29,680 nt of DNA from Oscillospiraceae bacterium (lineage in GTDB: Bacteria > Bacillota > Clostridia > Oscillospirales > Oscillospiraceae). This document shows positions 16,950 to 23,277 of this stretch, piece by piece. Numbering within the stretch: the stretch's first letter is position 1; every line of letters begins with the position of its first letter. Under the pieces are notes generated by a model that did no database searches, was not told where the DNA came from, and was given only the letters and a program-made list of their open reading frames with translations. Location: NCBI GenBank assembly GCA_028691385.1, contig JAQUZL010000005.1, positions 1 to 29,680 of the forward strand, read 5' to 3'. Made by a program: the position numbers and the translations under genes.

Positions 16950-17025
16950 GCGGGTGTAGCTCATCTGGTAGAGCGCCACCTTGCCAAGGTGGAGGTAGCG
17001 AGTCCGAGCCTCGTCACCCGCTCCA
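16950..17025 (+). tRNA. tRNA-Gly(GCC)
   Basis: Acceptor GCGGGTG pairs with CACCCGC, anticodon stem CCACC/GGTGG, loop TTGCCAA with anticodon GCC, discriminator T, encoded CCA. The T loop reads TCCGAGC, giving C rather than the nearly universal T at position 55. Confidence 0.95.
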
Positions 17026-17037
17026 AAATGGCAAAAT

Positions 17038-17068
17038 AAAATGGAGCGCAGATCAAGCGCTCCATTTT
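17038..17068 (+). repeat. Hairpin with short T run between tRNA-Gly and tRNA-Cys
   Basis: 12-bp perfect stem AAAATGGAGCGC (17038-17049) / GCGCTCCATTTT (17057-17068), 7-nt loop, ending in TTTTC. It may be a leaky terminator reducing tRNA-Cys, or a processing element. Confidence 0.6.
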
Positions 17069-17073
17069 CACAC

Positions 17074-17148
17074 GGTGTCATAGCCAAGTGGTAAGGCAAT
17101 GGTCTGCAAAACCATTATTCCCCAGTTCAAATCTGGGTGACACCTCCA
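17074..17148 (+). tRNA. tRNA-Cys(GCA)
   Basis: Acceptor GGTGTCA pairs with TGACACC, anticodon stem ATGGT/ACCAT, loop CTGCAAA with anticodon GCA, T loop TTCAAAT, encoded CCA. Last tRNA of the operon. Confidence 0.95.
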
Positions 17149-17180
17149 AAGCGCTTCGGCAATCGCCGAAGCGCTTTTTT
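17148..17180 (+). terminator. Intrinsic terminator of the tRNA operon
   Basis: 13-bp stem (17148-17160 with 17165-17177, GCGCTTCGGC core), loop AATC, T run to 17180. It begins at the last A of the tRNA-Cys CCA. Confidence 0.95.
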
Positions 17181-17210
17181 GCATAATCACAATTGCAATG
17201 ATGCAATTTT

Positions 17211-17256
17211 ATCAACATAACCGCCGGACGCAGCTGCGCCCGGCGGTTATGTTGAT
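17211..17256. terminator. Long hairpin between the tRNA operon and the alcohol dehydrogenase gene
   Basis: 17-bp perfect stem (17211-17227 with 17240-17256); the loop itself holds the palindrome CGCAGCTGCG. It lies 23 nt beyond the dehydrogenase stop on the - strand. Neither side has a clean T run (GATTTGTTTA on +, GATAAAATT on -), so a bidirectional terminator is likely but not typical. Confidence 0.55.
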
Positions 17257-17279
17257 TTGTTTATGCAATTCGTTTGCGC

Positions 17280-18452
17280 CTATTCGGCCAGTCGATAGAT
17301 GGCCAGCAAATCCTGTTTCGTAAGCGGGACAACCGCCGGTACGGTTTTGGCTGCGTTTGCGGTGGTGAGGTCGGCAATTTGCTCATAGGCATCCTGTGGC
17401 ACGCCCAGCTGGGCCATGGTGACCGGCATGCCGATCTCATGGAAAAACGCCTTGAGCGCGGCAATGCCTGCCTGCGCGGCTGCGTCCGGCGGCAGCGTGT
17501 CGCTGACGCCCATAACGCGCACGGCAAACTGCGCAAACTTCGCAACATTGTTGGTGTAGGTGTAGCTTGCCCAGGCAGGGAACACCACACTCAGGCCTGC
17601 GCCGTGGGAAATGTGATCAAAGACACCGCTGAAATCATGCTCGATCTTATGACAAGTGAAAAAGTACTTTTTGCCGCAGCCGGTCAGACTGTTGTGACTG
17701 AGGCTCGAGGCCCACATCAGCGTTGCGCGCGCCTCGTAATCATCGGGATGCGCGATGGCAACGCGGCCGGCGTTCATCACGGAAATGAGTAAACCCTCGG
17801 AGATGCGGTCGGTCAGCTCCGTGTCCGGGTCACAGGTAAAGTAGCGCTCCATGGTGTGCATCATGATGTCCACAATGCCGCAGCCTGTCTGGAATTTGGA
17901 TACCGTATAGGTGTTCTCCGGATTCATGAAGGCAACCACCGGACGAATCAGATCGGAGCTTGCGCCGCGTTTGGCGTGCAAGTCCTCATTGGTGAGAACA
18001 TGAGAGTCGCTCATTTCACTGCCGGCGGCCGCAATGGTGAGCACCGAGCCAACGGGCAGTGCCTTGGTGGGGGTCGCCTTTCCGGTCATCACATCCCAGG
18101 GGTCGGTGTCGTTGGCAAGCGCCAGGGCAAGCGCCTTGGCACTGTCAATGACACTGCCACCGCCTACGGCTAAAATAAAATCAATGCCCTGCTCTTTGCA
18201 GAAAGGGATTGCCGCGCGAACCGCGCGTAATTTCGGGTTCGGGGAAACGCCGCCCAGTTCTGCGTAGGCAATCCCGGCATGCTCCAGCTGTCCCTTGACA
18301 AGATCCAGCAAGCCGCTGCGCCGGACGCTGCCGCCGCCATAGTGCAGCAGCACTTTTTTATAGCCGCGACCGCAGAGGTCTGCGCCAATGTTCTGCTCTG
18401 CATTTCGGCCAAAGTACACCTTCGTGGGCGCAAAGTATTTGAAATCCTGCAT
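17280..18452 (-). CDS. Iron-dependent (group III) alcohol dehydrogenase, butanol dehydrogenase-like
   Basis: A 390-residue NAD(P)H-dependent oxidoreductase of the Fe-ADH family, closest in motif pattern to the butanol dehydrogenase/YqhD branch. The N-terminal half has the nucleotide-binding loop GGGSVIDSAKA (98-108); the metal site in the C-terminal half is visible as D195-x3-H199 (GIVDIMMH), H272 in CHKIEHDFSG and H283 in ISHGAGL. A role in reducing aldehydes such as butyraldehyde or methylglyoxal is an inference; the substrate cannot be read from sequence. The ATG at 18452 is preceded by a perfect AGGAGG 5 nt upstream. It is a single-gene unit between tRNA units. Confidence 0.92.
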   Translation of the reverse strand: MQDFKYFAPTKVYFGRNAEQNIGADLCGRGYKKVLLHYGGGSVRRSGLLDLVKGQLEHAGIAYAELGGVSPNPKLRAVRAAIPFCKEQGIDFILAVGGGSVIDSAKALALALANDTDPWDVMTGKATPTKALPVGSVLTIAAAGSEMSDSHVLTNEDLHAKRGASSDLIRPVVAFMNPENTYTVSKFQTGCGIVDIMMHTMERYFTCDPDTELTDRISEGLLISVMNAGRVAIAHPDDYEARATLMWASSLSHNSLTGCGKKYFFTCHKIEHDFSGVFDHISHGAGLSVVFPAWASYTYTNNVAKFAQFAVRVMGVSDTLPPDAAAQAGIAALKAFFHEIGMPVTMAQLGVPQDAYEQIADLTTANAAKTVPAVVPLTKQDLLAIYRLAE

Positions 18453-18569
18453 ATGAACCTCCTATTCTGATGATGGCATGCCGCCATCACACGGCCATGT
18501 ACCGCAAGCTGCGGCGCGACCATGTCTGCTTGCGCGCAATACGCACATTCTCGTGCAAGAACTTTAATA

Positions 18570-18575
18570 ATTATA
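18570..18575 (-). promoter_or_regulatory. Probable -10 box of the alcohol dehydrogenase gene
   Basis: Perfect TATAAT on the - strand in an AT-rich stretch 118 nt upstream of the start codon. No good -35 box lies at 16-18 bp, so the promoter is weak or activator-dependent. Confidence 0.4.
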
Positions 18576-18687
18576 GCATAACTTGATAAAAACAAATAGA
18601 AAATTTCTGCGTTTGGCCACGATGGATGTGCCGAATTTCCCCACTAAAATTGCACGACAAAAAACGCGAAAAAATAGAAACTAAGGC

Positions 18688-18716
18688 TTGACAAATTCGG
18701 CCTTTCCTCATATAAT
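18688..18716 (+). promoter_or_regulatory. Consensus promoter of tRNA-Thr
   Basis: TTGACA (18688-18693), 17-bp spacer, TATAAT (18711-18716), 20 nt upstream of the mature tRNA. Confidence 0.95.
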
Positions 18717-18736
18717 AATGAAGCTGTCTGGTTGAT

Positions 18737-18812
<76 letters not shown>

Positions 18813-18814
18813 CA

Positions 18815-18850
18815 AAAACCCCGTAACCGTAATGGTTACGGGGTTTTCTT
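18815..18850 (+). terminator. Intrinsic terminator of tRNA-Thr
   Basis: 14-bp perfect stem AAAACCCCGTAACC (18815-18828) / 18834-18847, loop GTAAT, trailing TTTTCTT. Confidence 0.93.
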
Positions 18851-18882
18851 GCGTTTGTATTTTAGGAGGAAATAGGTGAAGC

Positions 18883-18901
18883 AACCCCCAAAAGTTAGAC
18901 A
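18883..18901. repeat. Possible IS3-family terminal inverted-repeat remnant
   Basis: The 19-bp string AACCCCCAAAAGTTAGACA closely resembles the end sequences of IS3-family elements, whose ends often read TGTCTAACTTTTGGGG. No transposase or second end is nearby, so if real this is a solo relic in the feoA upstream region. Confidence 0.35.
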
Positions 18902-19004
18902 AATATTTTTATTTAGCGGCCGGATATGCACATCGGCGCAACGCGCGGCGTAACTTGTCGTAGGAATGATGTTCCGCCATTTGAAGGGAAAGGGGCTTGT
19001 TACG

Positions 19005-19244
19005 ATGGAATACAGGACGCTGGATACGCTTTTGCCGGGACAGAGCGCGGTTGTCCGGGAGGTGCGGCTTGACGGCCCGATGGCCAGACGGCTCAAGGAG
19101 CTGGGACTGGTCGTTGGGACGCGGGTGCGATGCCTGCAAAAAAGCCCGTCGGGCGATCCGACGGCATATTGGATTCGCGGTGCGGCGGTGGCGCTGCGCA
19201 GAGAGGACGCCGGAAATGTTCTGGTGGAACGGCGGTGGGACTGA
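19005..19244 (+). CDS. feoA: Ferrous iron transport accessory protein FeoA
   Basis: A 79-residue SH3-like protein of the FeoA family, a cytoplasmic helper of the FeoB ferrous iron transporter. The family pattern is clear: LDTLLPGQSAVVREV, then RRLKELGLVVGTRVRCL and a terminal strand pair ending ALRREDAGNVLVE. The ATG at 19005 gives the usual family length and follows AAGGGGC at about 9 nt; an in-frame ATG 13 codons upstream has no ribosome site. The gene starts 155 nt after the tRNA-Thr terminator. No clear Fur or DtxR box was found in this gap, which also holds the possible IS relic. feoB follows after 26 nt. Confidence 0.93.
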   Translation: MEYRTLDTLLPGQSAVVREVRLDGPMARRLKELGLVVGTRVRCLQKSPSGDPTAYWIRGAAVALRREDAGNVLVERRWD

Positions 19245-19270
19245 CTGCCAGCGCCATGGGGTCGGGCGTG

Positions 19271-20281
19271 ATGAAATCGGCGACGCACGGTCAAAATGCG
19301 GACTATACCGTGATTCTGGCAGGCAATCCCAATGTCGGAAAAAGTACGGTGTTTAATTGCCTCACGGGGCTGAAGCAGCACACCGGCAACTGGACGGGAA
19401 AAACTGTTTCGGCCGCCTGCGGCTTTTTCAGCCACCGCGGAATCCGCTACTGCGTGGCAGATCTGCCGGGTACTTATTCGTTGGACGGCTGCTCGCAGGA
19501 GGAACAGGCGGCGGGTGATTACCTGCGCCGGGAGCATGCCGACTGCGTGGTGGCAATCTGTGACGGCACGTGCCTTGAGCGCAATTTGCACTTTGCCTTG
19601 CAGCTGCGCGAGCAGACAACCAGACTGATTGTCTGCGTAAACCTGCTCGACGAGGCAGAGCGGAAACATATCTACATCAATCTGTCCCTGCTGCAAGAGC
19701 GGCTTGGCGTGCCGGTGGTGGGGATTGCGGCAAGATGCGGGCGTGGACTTGACCGGCTGATGGAGCAAATTGCCGCAATGGCGGCGCGCGAAGCGCCCGC
19801 CGGCGCGCCCCCGCAGCCGGTGCATGCCTCGGAGGACTACATTCGGCAGGCAGAGCAAATTGCGGCCGGTGTGGTGATGATGCCGCAGCGAGGGGCGGAT
19901 GCGCTGGATCGGAAGCTCGACCGCATTTTTACCGGGCGGCGCATAGGCATCCCCATTATGCTTTCCCTGCTGTTTTTTGTGTTTTATCTCACAATCTGGG
20001 GCGCGAACTATCCTTCGGATCTGCTCCAGCGTGGCTTTGACGCACTGGGCGTGCTGCTGGCGGGGCTATTTTCCGGCGCGCCGATGTGGCTGCGGGGCGC
20101 GCTGCTGGACGGCATGTACGCCACGGTTGCGCGGGTCGTGTCGGTGATGCTGCCGCCGATGGCAATCTTTTTCCCGCTGTTTACACTGCTGGAGGATTTT
20201 GGGTATTTGCCGCGCGTGGCGTTTTCGCTGGATCACCAGTTTCACCGCTGCGGCGCGTGCGGCAAACAGGCGCTAACCATG
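19271..20281 (+). pseudogene. feoB: Ferrous iron transporter FeoB, N-terminal part (gene interrupted by insertion)
   Basis: Codons 1-337 of FeoB. The G domain is intact: G1 NPNVGKST (19-26), G3 DLPGTYSL, G4 NLLD, then the helical spacer and the first transmembrane segments (IPIMLSLLFFVFYLTIWG; VSVMLPPMAIFFPLFTLLEDFGYLPRVAF). The true frame stops matching FeoB exactly at Met337 in GKQALTM; the next base belongs to the insertion. The frame stays open for another 216 unrelated codons (to 20932), antisense to the recombinase. The ATG at 19271 has GGGG-rich sequence upstream; an in-frame ATG at 19256 is an alternative. The other half is at 23278. As it stands no complete FeoB can be made; precise loss of 20282-23277 would restore a 614-residue protein. 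Confidence 0.93.
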
Positions 20282-21382
20282 AGAAGCGGGAAAATCCGGC
20301 TGCGTAGCGTCCGGCCTGCACGCAATTTCGCCGTTTTGACCCACAGATACCTTCCCGCAGCCCAGATACGGCAGCACGGCGGAAAGGCGCACGCCGTGAC
20401 GGCTGCAGGCGGCGCGGCCATGGGCGTGATAGCGCGCGCAGACCAAATCATAGGGGTCCTGCTTGCGCCGCGTGCGCACAAGCGTCATGCGACTGCCGCA
20501 GTCGGCGCAATAGACCGCACAGGGCGCGCTGCGGCGCTGCGCCTGCTCGAACAGCGCGGGCGTCACCAGCGGCTCATGCGCCTGCTTCACAACAATCCAC
20601 AGGGGCTTTGGCTGGGCGCGAACAACCTTGCTGCGAAAGGATACCTTCCTGTTTTTCCCCTGCGCCAGATCCCCTTTATAGACAGAATTTTCCAGCATGC
20701 GACAAACGCCCGCCGAACGCCACGCGCTTTCCGTGCGTCCCTGCCGGTGGGCAAGGGGCGAGGGAATGCGCCGATTGTTGAAAAGACCGGCAATTTCGCT
20801 GCCGGAGCGCCCCGCAGCGGCCAGCGCAAACAGCTCTTGCACAATGGGTGCGGTTTCCGGATCGGGGAGCAGATGATTGTGATTTTGTGGGTCCTTCCGA
20901 TAGCCATAGGGGGCGTAGGAGCCGATATATAAGCCGTCGAGCATGCGCACCTGTAGCGCGGAGCGAATTTTGCGGCTGGCGTCGCGGGCGTACATTTCAT
21001 TGACCACATGGCGAAACGGCACGCTGTCGTCCTCGCCGCGCTGGGAGTCATAGCCGTCGCCAACGGCGATGTAGCGCACGTTGTGCGCCGGAAAATAAAG
21101 CTCGGTATACTGCCCGGCGGACAGATAGTTCCGCCCGAGTCGGGAAAGATCCTTGGTGAGAACCAGATTGACGGCGCCGGATTCCACTGCGCGCAGCAGC
21201 GCGGCAAAGCCGGGGCGCTCAAAGCTGGTGCCCGACCAGCCGTCATCCACAAATTCCGCGACGATGGGGAAGCCGTTCGCCTGACAATAAGTTTGCAGCA
21301 GCCGCCGCTGGGCGCTGATGCTGCCGCTTTCGCCCTGCCCGTCGTCGCGGGAGAGCCGAAGATAGATCGCTGCCTGATACAT
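20273..21382 (-). CDS. Serine recombinase (resolvase/large serine integrase family)
   Basis: A 369-residue site-specific recombinase at the left end of the insertion. The N-terminal catalytic domain begins YLRLSRDDG with nucleophile Ser11 and has the SRLGRNYLS motif; the Recombinase domain follows (YAPYGYRKDPQNHNHLLPDP, with GLFNNRRIPSP). A zinc ribbon lies at about 290-327 (YCADCGSRM and CARYHAHGRAACSRH). The coiled-coil tail usual in large serine recombinases is missing: the protein stops 42 residues after the ribbon. Its last codon and TAG stop (20273-20275) are in feoB DNA outside the element. In an excised circle the frame would continue 51 residues. The ATG at 21382 follows GGAGGTGG at 7 nt. 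It probably catalyses insertion and perhaps excision of its own element. Confidence 0.9.
   Translation of the reverse strand: MYQAAIYLRLSRDDGQGESGSISAQRRLLQTYCQANGFPIVAEFVDDGWSGTSFERPGFAALLRAVESGAVNLVLTKDLSRLGRNYLSAGQYTELYFPAHNVRYIAVGDGYDSQRGEDDSVPFRHVVNEMYARDASRKIRSALQVRMLDGLYIGSYAPYGYRKDPQNHNHLLPDPETAPIVQELFALAAAGRSGSEIAGLFNNRRIPSPLAHRQGRTESAWRSAGVCRMLENSVYKGDLAQGKNRKVSFRSKVVRAQPKPLWIVVKQAHEPLVTPALFEQAQRRSAPCAVYCADCGSRMTLVRTRRKQDPYDLVCARYHAHGRAACSRHGVRLSAVLPYLGCGKVSVGQNGEIACRPDATQPDFPASHG
20277..20281 (+). repeat. Left junction (attL-like), CCATG
   Basis: The last five bases shared with the right junction. FeoB homology ends here. The short identity fits a serine recombinase, whose crossover core is only 2 bp. 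Confidence 0.75.
20290..20300 (+). repeat. Direct repeat GAAAATCCGGC, left copy inside the element
   Basis: 11-bp string identical to 23240-23250 near the right end and in the same orientation. It lies 9 bp from the left junction; the right copy lies 22 bp from its junction. It could be a recombinase-binding half-site or an arm site. Confidence 0.45.
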
Positions 21383-21429
21383 ATGACGCCACCTCCGATA
21401 CAGTCTATCGTGGGCAGGGCGGCAAAATG

Positions 21430-21451
21430 CCCCGCACCGTGGGGTGCGGGG
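21430..21451 (-). terminator. Possible terminator after the protease gene
   Basis: 9-bp GC-rich stem CCCCGCACC / GGTGCGGGG with a 4-nt loop, 13 nt beyond the protease stop and before the recombinase start. On the - strand it is followed by CATTTTGCC, a weak T run, so read-through into the recombinase is possible. Confidence 0.5.
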
Positions 21452-21464
21452 CGGGGAAATCGGG

Positions 21465-22817
21465 TTATTCTTCCTGCTGCGCGGCTTCTTCCGCTGCCGC
21501 AGCTGCGGCAGCTTTATCGGCAGCGGCTTGAAGGGCGGCGACTTGCTCGAGCGTCTTGGGCGCGGCGTGCCAGTCAACCGTATGCAGCACGTCCAGCGGG
21601 ACGGCCATGTACAGGCTTTGACCATAGACAAAATAGGCGGAGGTCACGCCGATCACCTGCCCATAGGTGTTGAACAGCGCACCGCCGCTGCTGCCATAGG
21701 AGATCGGCGCGGTGTTTTGAATGATGGGGACGGTAAACGCGGACGTCATGCGATTGACGCTGCTGACAATGCCGTCAGAAATGGAATTTTGCAGCCCCAG
21801 CGGGCAGCTGATGGCATAGCAGGTATCGCCGTTACTGACCGAATCGGAGGAAACGTAGGTCAGATAGGGGAATGCGGTGGCAGTTTGACCGGCGAGGGAA
21901 TCAGCGCCGATTTTCAGCAGCGCCATGTCGATGCCGGCGTCATACCAGATCACCGATTCCACCGGGTACTGCTCGCCGCTTTTCAGCGTAATCACCGCGT
22001 CGGTCGCACCTTTGATGGCGTGATAGTTCGTCACGGCAATGCCGTCTGCCGTGAGGAAAAAGCCGCTTGCGCCCGCTGCCGGGACGCTGTTTTCGTAATC
22101 CTCGTGGGAGGTGAAGATTTGCAGATAAAACACGGCGCTCGCGCAGCGGTCTGCCGTTTGCCTGGCGGTGAGCGTGGTGGTGTTGCCAAGGCCGACCGCA
22201 TTGGCCTTGGCCGAATCCACCGCACCAACGGCGGTCAGCAGGTTGATGAGCGGACGGCTCAGGCCGTCCGTGTGGCTGGTGAGCGTCTGCAGGGCAATTT
22301 CCATCATGTCGCCGCGGGTGAATGCGGTATAGATTTTGGTGGTAAGCCCAAGGCGGTTTGCAAGCAGATTTGCGGTTTGCCAGGTGAAGTCCGCCGGGTC
22401 GTCATAGCCCATGGCGCGCAGGAGCATGGTGAGAAAATCGTTCGCGCTGACCGCGTCGGCGGCGCGCGAAGTACCGTCGGCATAGCCGGTGAAAATGCCG
22501 GCTTCATAGGCATAGCCCACGTAAGGCACGGCCCATGACTGCACATCGAAAAACGGCGCGGACCAGTCGCCGTCTGCAATTTCACGTTCGTGGCCGGTGA
22601 TGCGCAGAATCAGCGCCAGCGCTTCAGCTCGCGTTGGCGTCCGGTCAAGCTCCATGCCGGTGCGGCCGCCGGACGCGAGATCCAGCGTGTAAAGAATGTC
22701 GGCCGCCGTCTGCGCGCCGGTTGTGGCGGCCGAGGCGCTGATGGCGGTTCCGAATACGAGGGAAAGCGCCAATAGGAGCGGCAAAATACGCCGCAGAATG
22801 TGTTTCATCTGGGTCAT
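21465..22817 (-). CDS. Secreted trypsin-like (S1C-type) serine protease with SLH-like N-terminal region
   Basis: A 450-residue exported protein carried by the element. A signal peptide (KHILRRILPLLLALSLVFG, AxA-type cleavage near SASA) is followed by S-layer-homology-like repeats (about 50-190: FFDVQSWAVPYVGYAYEAGI, then VSANDFLTMLLRAMGY). A trypsin fold follows with a complete triad: His266 in TNYHAIKG, Asp297 in GIDMALLKI, Ser377 in YGSSGGAL. No PDZ domain; the tail is Ala/Glu-rich. It probably sits in or on the cell wall and cleaves extracellular or envelope proteins; the target is unknown. The start at 22817 has only an AAAGAAAG-type ribosome site; ATG at 22808 is equally possible. The small membrane gene ends 15 nt upstream. 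Confidence 0.87.
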   Translation of the reverse strand: MTQMKHILRRILPLLLALSLVFGTAISASAATTGAQTAADILYTLDLASGGRTGMELDRTPTRAEALALILRITGHEREIADGDWSAPFFDVQSWAVPYVGYAYEAGIFTGYADGTSRAADAVSANDFLTMLLRAMGYDDPADFTWQTANLLANRLGLTTKIYTAFTRGDMMEIALQTLTSHTDGLSRPLINLLTAVGAVDSAKANAVGLGNTTTLTARQTADRCASAVFYLQIFTSHEDYENSVPAAGASGFFLTADGIAVTNYHAIKGATDAVITLKSGEQYPVESVIWYDAGIDMALLKIGADSLAGQTATAFPYLTYVSSDSVSNGDTCYAISCPLGLQNSISDGIVSSVNRMTSAFTVPIIQNTAPISYGSSGGALFNTYGQVIGVTSAYFVYGQSLYMAVPLDVLHTVDWHAAPKTLEQVAALQAAADKAAAAAAAEEAAQQEE

Positions 22818-22832
22818 CTTCTTTCTTTTGTT

Positions 22833-23123
22833 CTAAAACTGCAATAACATGAGCTTCGCGCCAAGCGCCGCCGACAGGAAAAAAATCAGCAGCGCCAGCA
22901 GCGCGGTGAGATAGCCGCGCGCAAGATTGCGCAGGGTGCGGTTGCGCGTGCCGCCGAGCGCCCAAAAACCGCCCACAAGCCATCCGGCAACCGGAATGAG
23001 GAACAGCAGAAAAATCATGGTGCTGCCCCACACGGACAGCGCAGGGCGCGCAAGCGCGCGCGCTTGCGCCGCAGGCAGCGGGGCTTCCCCGGCGGCGACA
23101 CGGTCGCACGCGTCATTACACAT
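22833..23123 (-). CDS. Small two-helix membrane protein, unknown function
   Basis: A 96-residue hypothetical protein upstream of the protease and on the same strand, so probably its operon partner. Residues 1-33 are soluble and Ala/Pro-rich. A first transmembrane segment (MIFLLFLIPVAGWLVGGFWAL) is followed by a short basic loop (GGTRNRTLRNLARG) and a second (YLTALLALLIFFLSAALGA). I do not recognise a family. AAGGGCG precedes the ATG. In an excised circle its start codon would lie inside the end of the extended recombinase frame (ATGTGTAA, 8-nt overlap). A role as protease partner or in the element's upkeep would be a guess. Confidence 0.65.
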   Translation of the reverse strand: MCNDACDRVAAGEAPLPAAQARALARPALSVWGSTMIFLLFLIPVAGWLVGGFWALGGTRNRTLRNLARGYLTALLALLIFFLSAALGAKLMLLQF

Positions 23124-23187
23124 GCTGCACGCCCTTGCGACAGGTTAACGATACCACAACTTTCCTGGTATGGCAACGGATGTACTG

Positions 23188-23193
23188 ATTATA
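23188..23193 (-). promoter_or_regulatory. Possible -10 box for the element's - strand genes
   Basis: Perfect TATAAT on the - strand, 65 nt upstream of the small membrane gene and inside the element. TTTACA lies 21 bp further upstream, too far for a normal -35 box. The 154-bp stretch 23124-23277 holds no other gene. Confidence 0.4.
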
Positions 23194-23239
23194 TAAAAAG
23201 CGCCGGAAAAAGTCTGTAAACAAATTATCAAATTTCCAT

Positions 23240-23250
23240 GAAAATCCGGC
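23240..23250 (+). repeat. Direct repeat GAAAATCCGGC, right copy inside the element
   Basis: Second copy of the 11-bp string at 20290-20300, same orientation, 22 bp inside the right junction. Confidence 0.45.
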
Positions 23251-23272
23251 GCGCGCAGCCCATGCACCCCAG

Positions 23273-23277
23273 CCATG
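23273..23277 (+). repeat. Right junction (attR-like), CCATG
   Basis: Matches the left junction CCATG. FeoB coding resumes directly after it, in the frame that continues the left half. Confidence 0.75.

Larger units (their letters stand above)
20282..23277. mobile_element. Serine-recombinase element of 2,996 bp inserted in feoB
   Basis: The segment interrupts feoB in frame at the codons for Met337 and the following Cys. It carries three - strand genes: recombinase, SLH/trypsin-like protease and a small membrane protein. Bounds follow from two facts seen in sequence: FeoB similarity ends at 20281 and resumes at 23278, and both junctions share CCATG (one copy, 23273-23277, counted in the element). 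No target duplication beyond that, no terminal inverted repeats and no transposase are present. The site encodes the strongly conserved GKQALTM-CMGFGCN segment, a suitable fixed attB target. Confidence 0.9.
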
